The notes beneath the pieces were generated by a model that saw nothing but the letters and a program-made list of their open reading frames with translations, searched no databases and had not been told where the DNA came from. A stretch of DNA of 64,000 bases from Clostridium sp. Marseille-P3244 (GTDB taxonomy: Bacteria > Bacillota > Clostridia > Lachnospirales > Lachnospiraceae): contig NZ_LT635549.1 in NCBI RefSeq assembly GCF_900120155.1, positions 620,001 to 684,000 of the forward strand, given 5' to 3'. Shown piece by piece: positions 8,610 through 18,273 of the stretch. Every line of letters starts with the position of its first letter. Positions within the stretch are counted from its first letter, which is position 1. Position numbers and translations under genes: made by a program.

Positions 8610-10097
8610 ATGAAGAAAAAGGTATTGGAATTCCGTAATATCTGTAAAGTATATCCGGGTGTAAATGCTCTGTCCGATGTGTCGCTGGATCTGTATGAAG
8701 GCGAGATCCTCGCCCTGATGGGAGAAAACGGCGCCGGTAAATCTACATTGGTCAAATGTATTACCGGTGCCAATGTGCCTACATCAGGCAGGATCATTAT
8801 TGACGGACAGCCGTATTCTGAAATAACGCCGGCGCAGGCAAGACAGATGGGGATCAGCGCGGTATATCAGGAATTTACTCTTGTGCCGGAACTGCCCGTG
8901 GTAGAGAACATATTTATGGGGAATCTCCCCGGCAATAAAATCCTGGTAGACAAGAAAAAAATGAAAGAAGAAGCAGAGAGGATCTTTGAAAGTTTTGGAG
9001 TCTCTATTGATCCGACGGCGTTGGTGAGCTCTCTGTCCCCTGCGATGATGCAGATCGTGGAGATCGCTAAGGCAGTCTCCTTAAAAGCCCGGATCCTTAT
9101 ACTGGATGAACCTACCGCGCCTCTTACGATAAAAGAGGTAGACACACTGTTCTCCATTATCAGAAAACTGAAAAAGGACGGGGTGTCCATTGTGTATATC
9201 AGTCATCGGATGGAAGAGATTTTCGAGATCACGGACCGGGTAGTCGTCATGCGGGACGGGAAGTATGTATGTGAGATGGAGACAGAGATGACTTCCCGCC
9301 CGGAATTGATCCGCGCGATGATCGGGAGGAGTCTGGGGGATATTCAGTATCCCCATACATGCTGTGCCTCTAAAGAGGTAGTCATGGAGACGAGCCATCT
9401 GAGCGGGAATGGAGTGACCGATATCAGTTTTCAGCTGCACAGGGGCGAGATCCTTGGCTTTGCGGGCCTGGTAGGAGCGGGAAGGACAGAACTGATGAGC
9501 GTTCTGTTTGGAGATGTAAAAAAAGACATGGGAGAGATGATTGTCCATGGAAAATCTGTAAATATCAGGCAGCCATATCAGGCGATCAGTCTTGGCATCG
9601 GACTGCTCCCGGAAGACAGAAAGGCAAAAGGACTGCTGCTGGATAAATCTGTGCTGGTCAATATTACTTTGTCCAGCCTCAGGAAATATTGTCGGAAGGG
9701 GAAGATCAACAAAACTCTTGAAAGAAAACAGGTAGAGAAGTACATCAAAAGCCTGAAGATCAAGACTCCGGACCTGCAGAAGGAGGCGCAGTATCTGTCC
9801 GGCGGGAATCAGCAGAAATTGATCGTGGCAAAATGGCTGGACATGGAAAGTGATATTTTGATATTTGATGAACCTACAAGAGGAATCGATGTAGGCGCAA
9901 AATTTGAGATCTATCAGCTGATGCATGAACTGGTGGAACAGGGAAGATCGATCATCATGGTTTCCTCTGATTTTGAAGAGCTGATCGGCATGTCGGACCG
10001 CATTATTATTATTGCAGAGGGCAGGATCGTGGGGGAAGTCAAAGATGGTGATTTCGATAAAGAAAAACTGCTTGATCTGGCATCGGGCAGCAGGTAA
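8610..10097 (+). CDS. Sugar ABC transporter ATP-binding protein (RbsA/MglA-like)
   Basis: A tandem ATPase with two nucleotide-binding domains that powers uptake of the sugar captured by the lipoprotein upstream. The first domain has Walker A GENGAGKSTLVK and Walker B ARILILDEPTAPL. The second has the degenerate Walker A GLVGAGRTELM usual in RbsA-type proteins, plus signature YLSGGNQQKLIVAKWL and Walker B ILIFDEPTRGIDVGA. The start is ATG 8610, which has GGAAAAGGA upstream; an open frame reaches back to 8544 inside the previous gene but has no homology. It is 12 bases from the permease gene. Confidence 0.93.
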   Translation: MKKKVLEFRNICKVYPGVNALSDVSLDLYEGEILALMGENGAGKSTLVKCITGANVPTSGRIIIDGQPYSEITPAQARQMGISAVYQEFTLVPELPVVENIFMGNLPGNKILVDKKKMKEEAERIFESFGVSIDPTALVSSLSPAMMQIVEIAKAVSLKARILILDEPTAPLTIKEVDTLFSIIRKLKKDGVSIVYISHRMEEIFEITDRVVVMRDGKYVCEMETEMTSRPELIRAMIGRSLGDIQYPHTCCASKEVVMETSHLSGNGVTDISFQLHRGEILGFAGLVGAGRTELMSVLFGDVKKDMGEMIVHGKSVNIRQPYQAISLGIGLLPEDRKAKGLLLDKSVLVNITLSSLRKYCRKGKINKTLERKQVEKYIKSLKIKTPDLQKEAQYLSGGNQQKLIVAKWLDMESDILIFDEPTRGIDVGAKFEIYQLMHELVEQGRSIIMVSSDFEELIGMSDRIIIIAEGRIVGEVKDGDFDKEKLLDLASGSR

Positions 10098-10109
10098 GGA
10101 GATAAGAAG

Positions 10110-11129
10110 ATGAATACAGGCATGACGTTATCAGATAAAATAGGGTATTACGCAAAAAAATTTGTGGCACAGATCCTCCTTGTCATCATCATTATTATTT
10201 TTGCGGTAATGGAGCCTTCTACATTTTTTACACTGGATAATCTGCTGACGATTGTCAGGCAGGTGGCGACCATGGGAATGGTGGCGCTGGGAGTTTCGTT
10301 CCTGATGCTTACCGGCAATCTGGATTTTTCTGTGGGAAAGATCTATGCGTTTGCGGGAGTGCTGTGCGCGCTTCTGTATCAGAAAGGAGTGCCGATCTGG
10401 CCGGCGGTCTTGATCGCCATTCTGGCCTGCATCGGAATCAGTATGATCACCGGGTATGTTTCCATGAAGTTCGGGATCCCGATGCTGATCGTATCTATCG
10501 CGATGATGCAGGTGGTGGACGGACTGAACCTGATCCTTACGGATGGAGCGACGATCTACGGATTACCGGACAGTATCAAATTTCTTGGACAATATTATAT
10601 TCTGGGGATCCCGGTAGCGGTAATTATTTTTGCTGTCCTGGCCCTGATTGTGGCATTTGTGCTGAATGAAACTTATCTCGGAAGATACTTTTTCGCGGTG
10701 GGCGGCAATAATGAAACGGCAAGACTTTCCGGGATTAATGTGAATAAAGTGAAGATGATTGCCAGTATCCTCTGCGGTCTGCTGACAGGGATAGCCGGAA
10801 TTATCATGATGTCCAGATCATTCTCGGGAAGTCCTTATACAGGAACAAATATTGGAAATGACGTGATCAGTGCGGCAGTTCTGGGAGGAGTTTCTATATC
10901 AGGAGGCACCGGAAAGACAAGCGGAGTCGTTACCGGAGTTCTGATTATCGGTGTACTGTCACAGGGGCTTGTAATGGTGGGATTGAGCAGCAATTATCAG
11001 AATATGATCAAAGGCGCTGTCCTCATCCTGGCTGTGATCATGGATACCCGGTCCAAGATCGTAAAGACAAAGACGGTAGAACGGGAAAACGTGGACAGGA
11101 ATGCTAAAAAATTACAATCAGAACAATGA
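10110..11129 (+). CDS. Sugar ABC transporter permease (RbsC-like)
   Basis: A multi-spanning permease of 339 residues (BPD_transp_2 family) forming the membrane channel of the same transporter. Recognisable family segments are LMLTGNLDFSVGKIYAF near residue 70, the YFFAVGGNNETARLSGI coupling loop, and AAVLGGVSISGGTGK near the C-terminus. AAGGAG lies upstream of ATG 10110. Its 3' end lies 13 bases before the GH3 gene, consistent with one operon. Confidence 0.93.
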   Translation: MNTGMTLSDKIGYYAKKFVAQILLVIIIIIFAVMEPSTFFTLDNLLTIVRQVATMGMVALGVSFLMLTGNLDFSVGKIYAFAGVLCALLYQKGVPIWPAVLIAILACIGISMITGYVSMKFGIPMLIVSIAMMQVVDGLNLILTDGATIYGLPDSIKFLGQYYILGIPVAVIIFAVLALIVAFVLNETYLGRYFFAVGGNNETARLSGINVNKVKMIASILCGLLTGIAGIIMMSRSFSGSPYTGTNIGNDVISAAVLGGVSISGGTGKTSGVVTGVLIIGVLSQGLVMVGLSSNYQNMIKGAVLILAVIMDTRSKIVKTKTVERENVDRNAKKLQSEQ

Positions 11130-11142
11130 AACGGAGAATGCA

Positions 11143-12831
11143 ATGACAGAATTAAGAGGAAATCCCTTCTTTCTCGAGGAGGAAGAAGTGGTGTGGGTGG
11201 AGACGACCCTGAAAGCAATGACGATGGAGGAAAAGGCAGGGCAGCTGTTTCTTGCGATAGGGATTTCGGACAGAGACGAAGACATTCTTGAAATGGCTGA
11301 AAAATACCATATTGGTGGGATTATGTACCGGCCAAATCATGCAAAGAAGCTGAAAGAGAGAAACGATAAATTGCAGGCAGCAGCAAAAATTCCTCTTTTG
11401 ATCGCTGCCAATCTGGAAAACGGAGGCAGCGGCGCAGTGTTAGAAGGGACAAATTTTGCCAGCCAGATGGAAATCGCGGCTGCCGGTGAGACAGAACAGG
11501 CCCGCCGGCTTGGCGAGATCAGTTCCCGGGAGGCAAAGGCGGTAGGAGTGAATCTCTCCTTTGCTCCGGTATGTGATATTGACAGAAACTGGAGAAATCC
11601 GATTACAAATACAAGAACCTATGGAAGTAATCCTGAAACAGTACGGGAAATGTGCGCCGCGTACATAAAAGGCGCCCACAGCAATGGTCTGGCCGTATCG
11701 ATCAAACACTTTCCCGGTGACGGATGTGATGAAAGAGACCAGCATCTTGTAACTTCCGTGAATGACTTAAGTTGTGAGGAGTGGGACGCCTCTTATGGGA
11801 AAATATATAAAGAACTGATCGATCAGGGAGCCCAGACGGTGATGGCGGGACATATCCTGCAGCCTGCCTATTCCCGATATTTCAATCCGGAAATAAAGGA
11901 AAGTGAAATGATGCCGGCCTCCTGTTCCAAAGAATTGATCCAGGGCCTCCTGCGGGGCCGTCTGAATTTTAACGGGGTAGTACTGACAGATGCCGCGAAT
12001 ATGCTGGGGTACTGTACGGTGATGAAGCGCAGCCGTCTTATACCGGCGACCATCAATGCAGGAGTGGACATGATCCTGTTTGGGAAGAATCTGGGTGAGG
12101 ATATCAGTTATCTGAAAAATGCCATAGAAACAGGAGAAGTAAGTGAAGAACGTCTGAATGAGGCAGTCACGAGAGTTCTCGCGCTGAAAGCCTCTCTGGG
12201 TCTGCATAAAAAGAAAAAGTTTACATCAGACACTTATGAGGCAGAACTGTGTACAGATGAAGCTCTCAGAATGGCGAAGGAATGTGCGGATAAGGCGATT
12301 ACTCTTGTGAAAGACACGCAGCATCTCCTCCCGGTTACGCCTCAGACTCACAGAAGAGTTTGGCTGTTTGTAAATGGAGACAAGCCGGGATTTACGGGAG
12401 GAAGCCGCTGCCGGGAAATGGTCATCCACGCGCTGGAAAGAGCCGGGTTTTCTGTGGATGTTTATGACCCTGAGCATGCGGACCTGAAAGAAACCGAAGT
12501 GACGACAGAATTCATCAGAAAGAAATATGATGTTATTATGTATTTTTCCAATGTGATTAATGCCAGTTACCAGACTACGGCTCGGATCCAGTGGCAGGGC
12601 GCCGTAGCCCAGGAGGGACCATACTATGTAAAAGAAGTTCCGACCCTGCTTGTTTCTCTTGGGAATCCTTATGGGTTTGTAGATGCCCCGATGATTCCGA
12701 CCATTATCAATACTTATCATGTGTCGGAGACGATCATTCAGGAGACAGTAAATAAGATCATGGGGAAAAGCTCCTTTAAAGGCATTTCACCAGTTGATCC
12801 GTTTTGCGGAAAATTTGGCAGCAGGATTTAA
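11143..12831 (+). CDS. Glycoside hydrolase family 3 protein (NagZ-like)
   Basis: A 562-residue cytoplasmic GH3 enzyme, probably a beta-N-acetylglucosaminidase or beta-glucosidase acting on the imported glycoside. It shows KHFPGDGCDERDQHL, corresponding to the NagZ KHFPGHG...DSH loop with the catalytic-dyad His kept, and GVVLTDAANM holding the expected Asp nucleophile. A C-terminal GH3-C-like domain follows from about residue 400. No signal peptide is visible. I choose ATG 11143, which has CGGAG upstream; the longer frame from 11101 overlaps the permease. Some GH3 enzymes of this type act as phosphorylases, relevant because a phosphoglucomutase gene follows directly. Confidence 0.85.
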   Translation: MTELRGNPFFLEEEEVVWVETTLKAMTMEEKAGQLFLAIGISDRDEDILEMAEKYHIGGIMYRPNHAKKLKERNDKLQAAAKIPLLIAANLENGGSGAVLEGTNFASQMEIAAAGETEQARRLGEISSREAKAVGVNLSFAPVCDIDRNWRNPITNTRTYGSNPETVREMCAAYIKGAHSNGLAVSIKHFPGDGCDERDQHLVTSVNDLSCEEWDASYGKIYKELIDQGAQTVMAGHILQPAYSRYFNPEIKESEMMPASCSKELIQGLLRGRLNFNGVVLTDAANMLGYCTVMKRSRLIPATINAGVDMILFGKNLGEDISYLKNAIETGEVSEERLNEAVTRVLALKASLGLHKKKKFTSDTYEAELCTDEALRMAKECADKAITLVKDTQHLLPVTPQTHRRVWLFVNGDKPGFTGGSRCREMVIHALERAGFSVDVYDPEHADLKETEVTTEFIRKKYDVIMYFSNVINASYQTTARIQWQGAVAQEGPYYVKEVPTLLVSLGNPYGFVDAPMIPTIINTYHVSETIIQETVNKIMGKSSFKGISPVDPFCGKFGSRI

Positions 12832-13520
12832 TGAACAGAGGCGGAAAACGGAAAATGAAATGGAAAGGAATCATTTTTGATCTGGACGGAGTACTCTGCA
12901 CAACAGATCAATATCACTATAAAGCCTGGAAACAGGTCGCAGACAGGCTGCCGGCATATTTTGATGAACAGATCAATCAACGCCTGCGCGGGGTGTCAAG
13001 GGAGGAAAGTCTTGAGATTATCCTGGAAAATTATGCCGGTCCGCCTTTGGCCGAAAGCGAGAAAAAGAAAATTTTAGAAGAAAAAAATCAGATCTACAGG
13101 CAGTACCTGAAGAACATCGGCAAAAAAGACGCGTCAGAGGGAGTGTATGAGACACTGCGGGGATTACAGAAGGACGGGTATCGATTAGCTGTGGGCTCCT
13201 CCAGCAAAAATACAGCCCTGATCCTTGAGCGTCTGGACATGAGAACGTTTTTTCAGGCGGTTGTAGACGGAACACAGATTACATATTCGAAACCCTATCC
13301 GGAGGTGTTTCAGAAGGCTGCAGAGGCCCTGAAGCTTCCTGCTCAGGACTGTCTGGTAGTGGAAGACGCTGCGGCCGGCGTAGAGGCAGGGCACAAGGCA
13401 GGTATGGAAGTGGCATGTGTTGGACAGGCCTCTGCGGAGAAACTGGGAGATTATAATCTTTCCCGGATAAAGGATATTCTGAATATAGTCGGCTGTACAG
13501 GACAGCCGGTGTGGAGATAA
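12831..13520 (+). CDS. pgmB: Beta-phosphoglucomutase
   Basis: A HAD-superfamily enzyme interconverting beta-glucose 1-phosphate and glucose 6-phosphate. It shows the nucleophile/acid pair in FDLDGV, the cap-domain residues of the family (RLRGVSREESLEI), the Ser/Lys motif AVGSSSKN and VVEDAAAGVEAG. The start codon overlaps the stop of the GH3 gene by one base (TAATG) with AGGA just upstream; ATG 12855 is an alternative closer to the usual N-terminus. Its place at the end of the sugar operon implies that beta-glucose 1-phosphate is produced in this pathway or in the nearby trehalose region. Confidence 0.9.
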   Translation: MNRGGKRKMKWKGIIFDLDGVLCTTDQYHYKAWKQVADRLPAYFDEQINQRLRGVSREESLEIILENYAGPPLAESEKKKILEEKNQIYRQYLKNIGKKDASEGVYETLRGLQKDGYRLAVGSSSKNTALILERLDMRTFFQAVVDGTQITYSKPYPEVFQKAAEALKLPAQDCLVVEDAAAGVEAGHKAGMEVACVGQASAEKLGDYNLSRIKDILNIVGCTGQPVWR

Positions 13521-13530
13521 AAATTTTCTG

Positions 13531-14259
13531 TCACATGGGTTTCCTTCTTGAAGCAATATCCTGGAACCGGAAGTAGTCCGGCCTGTGCCTGGACTGTGTA
13601 TATTCAAACTGCATGCCGTTGTCATCAAATGTCTGGCTGGTGATGACGGCCATGCAGTTATAGTCATTCAGATCGATATATTTTTCGTCCAGCTGAGTCA
13701 CCCGCTCTACAGTGAGCGTTCTTTTACTGGTGGTGATCACAAGCCCCAGTTCCCCCTCGAGATAATCATATATAGAACGGGACGCGATCGTCGGTGTAAG
13801 TCCGGGGGTCAGTGCCTTCAGAAAATAATTGTGGTCAAGAATGAGCGGCGTTCCGTTCAGTGAGCGGAGCCGCTGGATATAGTAGAGTTCGGCTCCGGGC
13901 TCAAAACCGGTACGTTTTGCCACTCTCTGATCCGCGATGATCTCACTGAACTGGAGGATCTTTGTGAAGGCCTCCCTGTGATTCCGCCGGGCAGATTCTT
14001 TAAAGGATTCAATCCCGCCTACGGTAAACGCGGCCTGTTCCACTGGCTGGAAGATATTCCGGACCCCCTTGCCGTGCATGGGCTGCACGTAGCCCTCAGC
14101 GGTCAGTTCTGCCAGCGCCCTGCGTACGGTATTGCGGGAGCAGTCATATTCCAGCACCAGCCCATGTTCTGACGGGAGCATCTCCTGATAAGAATAAAAG
14201 CCAGTCTCAATCTTTTCTTTTAAATCTCGATAGATCTGTCCATATTTTGCTTTCGGCAT
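13531..14259 (-). CDS. treR: Trehalose operon repressor, GntR family with UTRA domain
   Basis: A 242-residue repressor with an N-terminal winged helix (IYRDLKEKIETGFYSYQEMLPSEHGL, in parts; recognition helix near CSRNTVRRALAELTAEGY) and a C-terminal UTRA ligand-binding domain, probably responding to trehalose 6-phosphate. It is divergent from treP-treC, and palindromes of TTGTTTAAACA type lie between them. GAGAGGA precedes ATG 14259 on the minus strand. It converges on pgmB with a gap of about 10 bases. Assignment as TreR rests mainly on its position. Confidence 0.88.
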   Translation of the reverse strand: MPKAKYGQIYRDLKEKIETGFYSYQEMLPSEHGLVLEYDCSRNTVRRALAELTAEGYVQPMHGKGVRNIFQPVEQAAFTVGGIESFKESARRNHREAFTKILQFSEIIADQRVAKRTGFEPGAELYYIQRLRSLNGTPLILDHNYFLKALTPGLTPTIASRSIYDYLEGELGLVITTSKRTLTVERVTQLDEKYIDLNDYNCMAVITSQTFDDNGMQFEYTQSRHRPDYFRFQDIASRRKPM

Positions 14260-14272
14260 AATGATTCCTCTC

Positions 14273-14398
14273 TTGTTTAAACATCTTAATTTTATTATAA
14301 AAATACATGCCTAAAAATGCAAGTAATTAACAAATAACAAAGTTGAAAATTTGTTGACATGTTTAAACAAGTATGCTATATTAAAGTTGTTCAAACAA
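14273..14398 (+). promoter_or_regulatory. Three TreR-type operator palindromes
   Basis: TTGTTTAAACA at 14273-14283 lies just upstream of the treR start, TGTTTAAACA at 14360-14369 sits inside the spacer of the treP promoter, and TTGTTCAAACAA at 14387-14398 lies just after its -10 box. The three related palindromes in the treR/treP divergent region fit one repressor controlling both genes, including autoregulation. That the repressor is the adjacent GntR protein is inference. Confidence 0.75.
14354..14382 (+). promoter_or_regulatory. Sigma-A promoter of treP-treC
   Basis: TTGACA at 14354-14359 and TATATT at 14377-14382 have a 17-base spacer that contains an operator palindrome. Occupancy of that site would block RNA polymerase directly. 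Confidence 0.85.
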
Positions 14399-14505
14399 GT
14401 TGAGACTTATTCATGACTGAAATACGCGATTTTGGAAACACTGGATTCAGATACGTTCTGGATATACCTGGAGAACGTACATGAGAAAGGAAAGGAAGAG
14501 AAGCG

Positions 14506-16497
14506 ATGGGAAAGTATGAAAGCGACGTCAGGCAGCTGCTTGAGCTGGTGGGAGGGAAAGAAAACATCCAGGCAGTCTCCCACTGCATGACGAGGATGCG
14601 GTTTGTCCTGGTCGATGCCAGGAAGGCAAGGGAGAAGGAGATTGAAGCTCTGCCAGGCGTAAAAGGGACGTTTACGCAGGCAGGACAGTACCAGGTCATC
14701 ATCGGAAATGATGTGGCCGCGTTTTACAACGAATTTACTGCTTACGCGGGTATCGAGGGAGTGAGCAAGGACGCGGTAAAGGCCGCGGCCAAGACGAATC
14801 AGAACTGGCTCCAGAAGGCTATGGGAACGCTGGGCGAGATCTTCGCTCCTCTGATCCCGGCTCTGATCTGCGGCGGTCTGGTGCTGGGGTTCAGGAACGT
14901 GATCGGCGAGATCAATTTCTTCAACAACGGGACTCAGAGTCTGGCTGACATCTCACAATTCTGGGAAGGAACATACAACTTCCTGTGGCTGATCGGCGAA
15001 GCGGTGTTCCACCTGCTTCCGGTGGGCATCGTATGGTCCATCACGAAGAAGATGGGCACTACCCAGATCCTTGGTATCATCCTGGGACTGACACTGGTAT
15101 CCTCCCAGCTGCTGAACGGATTCAGTGTTTCCTCTACCCCGGCGGCTGATATTCCGGTGTGGGATTTTGGATTCGCGAAGGTGCAGATGATCGGGTATCA
15201 GGGACAGGTCATCGCTGCGATGATGGCGGGATTCGTCCTTGTCTACCTGGAGAAATTCTTTAAGAAGCACTGTCCGGAAGTGGTCAGCATGATCGTTGTT
15301 CCTTTCTGTTCTCTGGTACCGGCGGTGATCATCGCCCACACAATTGTAGGTCCCATCGGATGGAGGATCGGAGATGCCATCGGAAATGCTGTTTACGCAG
15401 GACTGACCTCTGATTTCCGGTTTGTGTTCGCGGCCATCTTCGGCCTGCTGTACGCGCCTCTTGTCATGACCGGACTACATCACATGACCAATGCCGTGGA
15501 TTCCCAGCTTCTGGCGATTCCGCCCAAGACAACGATCCTGTGGCCCATGATCGCCCTTTCCAATATCGCGCAGGGTTCCAGTGTGCTGGCAATGTCCGTG
15601 CTCCAGAAGAAAAACGAACGTGCCCAGCAGGTGAACGTGCCCGCATGTATTTCCTGTTATCTCGGGGTGACAGAGCCGGCGCTTTTTGGCGTGAACTTAA
15701 AATATGTATTTCCTCTTATCTGCGGAATGATCGGATCTTCCTTTGCGGCAATGATCTCCGTAGGATTCGGGGTGGAGGCATTCAGCATCGGCGTAGGAGG
15801 CCTTCCGGGGATCATTTCCATCCTGCCGAAATATTATCTGATCTTCCTGCTGGCCATGGCAGTGGCCATCGTAATCCCGTTCACGCTGACTTTTATCGTA
15901 GGAAGAGTCCGCCTGTCCGCGACAGACCGTTTCGGAGCGGAAAGACCGGCCAAGACCGGTGAAGAAAAATCCGTGGTGAATGAAGCGAAAGAGAGTGCCC
16001 GGGCCGGAGAAACTCCGGAGGAAGCCGGTGCGGCAGAAGCTCCCGGAGAACTGAAGTCCATCCTGGACGGGAAGGTAATCCCGATTACAGATGTGCAGGA
16101 TGAAGTATTTTCCCAGAAGGTCATGGGAGACGGCGTGGCCATCGAACCCACAGGCACGGTGGTGACAGCCCCGGCAGACTGCGAGGTGACCGTTGTTATG
16201 GCAGATACCGGACATGCGTGTGGACTGACACTGGCAAACGGACTGGAACTGCTGATCCATGTAGGAGTAGATACCGTCGATATGGGCGGTGACGGATTCC
16301 GCCTTCTTGTAAAAGAAGGCGACCATGTGAAGACCGGACAGCCGCTGATCGAGTTTGATCCGGAGAAGATCCGGGCAGCGGGACATCCGTGCACTACCAT
16401 GCTGATCGTCACCGGAGAAGGAAGCGCGAAAGATATTACGATGCATACAGGGACAGAGACAAAAGCCGGAGAGACGGCAGTCATAACGTGGAAATAA
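14506..16497 (+). CDS. treP: Trehalose-specific PTS permease, EIIBCA fusion
   Basis: Imports trehalose and phosphorylates it to trehalose 6-phosphate. Three domains occur in order: EIIB (residues about 1-80, phospho-Cys in VSHCMTRMRFVLVD), EIIC with about ten membrane segments (about 105-480, including GLHHMTNAVDSQLLAI), and, after a charged Glu/Ala-rich linker, EIIA of the glucose/Crr type (about 530-663, phospho-His in LLIHVGVDTVDMGG). At 663 residues it is longer than the two-domain EIIBC of B. subtilis because it carries its own EIIA. AAAGGAAAGGAAGAG lies upstream of ATG 14506. The treC neighbour supports the trehalose assignment. Confidence 0.92.
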   Translation: MGKYESDVRQLLELVGGKENIQAVSHCMTRMRFVLVDARKAREKEIEALPGVKGTFTQAGQYQVIIGNDVAAFYNEFTAYAGIEGVSKDAVKAAAKTNQNWLQKAMGTLGEIFAPLIPALICGGLVLGFRNVIGEINFFNNGTQSLADISQFWEGTYNFLWLIGEAVFHLLPVGIVWSITKKMGTTQILGIILGLTLVSSQLLNGFSVSSTPAADIPVWDFGFAKVQMIGYQGQVIAAMMAGFVLVYLEKFFKKHCPEVVSMIVVPFCSLVPAVIIAHTIVGPIGWRIGDAIGNAVYAGLTSDFRFVFAAIFGLLYAPLVMTGLHHMTNAVDSQLLAIPPKTTILWPMIALSNIAQGSSVLAMSVLQKKNERAQQVNVPACISCYLGVTEPALFGVNLKYVFPLICGMIGSSFAAMISVGFGVEAFSIGVGGLPGIISILPKYYLIFLLAMAVAIVIPFTLTFIVGRVRLSATDRFGAERPAKTGEEKSVVNEAKESARAGETPEEAGAAEAPGELKSILDGKVIPITDVQDEVFSQKVMGDGVAIEPTGTVVTAPADCEVTVVMADTGHACGLTLANGLELLIHVGVDTVDMGGDGFRLLVKEGDHVKTGQPLIEFDPEKIRAAGHPCTTMLIVTGEGSAKDITMHTGTETKAGETAVITWK

Positions 16498-16509
16498 ATG
16501 TGAAAAAAG

Positions 16510-16586
16510 TGTGAACGGTGCCTGACCCCTTTTAAAAGGGGTCAGGCACCTGTGAAAAGGGGAACGTCCCCCTTCACAGTTTTTTC
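16510..16586 (+). repeat. Intergenic palindrome plus hairpin/terminator (repeat family copy 1)
   Basis: After the leader AAAAAAGTGTGAACGG comes a perfect 34-bp palindrome at 16517-16550 with arms GGTGCCTGACCCC and centre TTTTAAAA. A second hairpin at 16551-16578 (TGTGAA..GGGG/CCCC..TTCACA) ends in TTTTTT. A relative with the same leader and TTTTAAAA centre but different arm sequence lies at 29199-29256. It sits between treP and treC and may attenuate treC or act as a REP-like repeat. Confidence 0.85.
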
Positions 16587-16611
16587 ATATTAAAGAAAGG
16601 GCAGATGAAAT

Positions 16612-18273
16612 ATGAATCAAGATTTCAGAAAAAGTGTTGTTTACCAGATCTATCCGAAGTCCTTCCGGGATACGAACGGGGATGGAACAGGTGATCTCAG
16701 GGGAGTGATCGAGAAGCTGGATTATCTCGGGGAGCTGGGCGTGGATTATATCTGGCTTACTCCGTTCTTTGTCTCGCCTCAGAACGACAACGGGTATGAC
16801 GTGGAAGATTATTATAAGATCGATCCTGCCTACGGGACTATGAAAGACGTGGAAGAGCTGATCGCCGAGGCAGGGCGGCGCGATATCAGGGTGATGTTCG
16901 ACATGGTTTTTAATCATGTGTCCACCCGCCACGAATGGTTCCGGAAAGCCATGGAGGGAGATCCTTACTATAAAGAATTTTTCTTTTTTAAAAAAGGGAA
17001 GCCAAACGGCAGTGCGCCCACAGACTGGGAGAGCAAGTTCGGCGGGAGCGCCTGGGAGTATGTAGAGAAATTCGACGAGTATTATCTGCATCTTTTTGAC
17101 ATATCCCAGGCGGATCTGAACTGGGACAATGAAAATGTACGTCGGGAGATCCGGAAGATCGTGAAGTTCTGGATGGATAAAGGAGTGAAGGGATTCCGGT
17201 TCGATGTGGTCAACCTGGTCAGCAAGGGTGAATTCCGGGATGATCCCACAGGCGACGGGCGGAAATATTACACGGACGGCCCGAACATCCACAAATATCT
17301 GAAAGAACTCCACGACATGACATTCGGGACAGACGCTGAGATCATAACCGTGGGAGAGATGTCCAGCACGTCCATTGAGAACTGTTACCGGTACGCCGGC
17401 TGTGACACAGGGGAGCTGTCTATGGTATTCAGTTTCCATCATCTGAAGGTGGATTTCATGGGCAATGAGAAATGGGTCCTGGTACCTGCGGATTTTGGGA
17501 AGTTAAAGAGCATTCTTTTTGAGTGGCAGACGAAAATGGCAGAGCACAATGCCTGGAATGCGGTGTTCTGGTGCAATCATGACCAGCCCCGGGTCGTCTC
17601 CCGCTTCGGAGATGAAGGAAAATACTGGAAGGAGTCCGCAAAGATGCTGGCCACGGTTATCCACTGCCTGCGGGGCACGCCCTATATATATCAGGGCGAG
17701 GAACTGGGAATGACCAATACAGATTTTACGGAGATCGGCCAGTTCCGGGATGTGGAAAGTCTGAACCACTATCAGATCCTGCAGGAAAAAGGTCTGTCCC
17801 CGGCGGACGCGCTGAGAATCATCCAGATCCATTCCCGGGATAACGGGCGGACTCCGATGCAGTGGGATAGTACAAAATACGCCGGTTTTACCTCCGCGGA
17901 CGGCAGGGAGCCCTGGATCGGGGTGAACGGGAATCATACCCGGATCAACGCGGCAGATCAGCTTCGGGATGAGGATTCTATTTTTCATTACTATCAGAAA
18001 TTGATCCGCCTTAGAAAAGAGCTGGATGTGATCGCTTACGGCGATATTGAGCCGCTGGCCTTAGGTCACCCGATGCTCTTTGCCTACAGAAGATCCTGGG
18101 AAGGGCATGAACTCATCGTGACGGCGAATTTCTATGGAAGAGATTGCCGGTGGACGGATGCTCCGGATCTGAGCGGATATACCTCCGTACTGTGCAATTA
18201 TGCTGAGGCAGGACAACAGAAGGACGGAGTTCTCACGCTGCGGCCTTATGAAACAGTGGTATGGTATCAATAG
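16612..18273 (+). CDS. treC: Trehalose-6-phosphate hydrolase (alpha,alpha-phosphotrehalase, GH13)
   Basis: Splits cytoplasmic trehalose 6-phosphate into glucose and glucose 6-phosphate. A 553-residue GH13 enzyme with the standard blocks: MVFNHVSTRHEWF, GFRFDVVNLVSK with the Asp nucleophile, TVGEMSSTS with the Glu acid/base, and WCNHDQPRVVSRFGDE with the third acidic residue. AAAGAAAGGG lies upstream of ATG 16612. Together with treP it forms the trehalose operon. Its last 41 bases overlap the 3' end of a truncated glycosyltransferase gene on the other strand. Confidence 0.95.
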   Translation: MNQDFRKSVVYQIYPKSFRDTNGDGTGDLRGVIEKLDYLGELGVDYIWLTPFFVSPQNDNGYDVEDYYKIDPAYGTMKDVEELIAEAGRRDIRVMFDMVFNHVSTRHEWFRKAMEGDPYYKEFFFFKKGKPNGSAPTDWESKFGGSAWEYVEKFDEYYLHLFDISQADLNWDNENVRREIRKIVKFWMDKGVKGFRFDVVNLVSKGEFRDDPTGDGRKYYTDGPNIHKYLKELHDMTFGTDAEIITVGEMSSTSIENCYRYAGCDTGELSMVFSFHHLKVDFMGNEKWVLVPADFGKLKSILFEWQTKMAEHNAWNAVFWCNHDQPRVVSRFGDEGKYWKESAKMLATVIHCLRGTPYIYQGEELGMTNTDFTEIGQFRDVESLNHYQILQEKGLSPADALRIIQIHSRDNGRTPMQWDSTKYAGFTSADGREPWIGVNGNHTRINAADQLRDEDSIFHYYQKLIRLRKELDVIAYGDIEPLALGHPMLFAYRRSWEGHELIVTANFYGRDCRWTDAPDLSGYTSVLCNYAEAGQQKDGVLTLRPYETVVWYQ

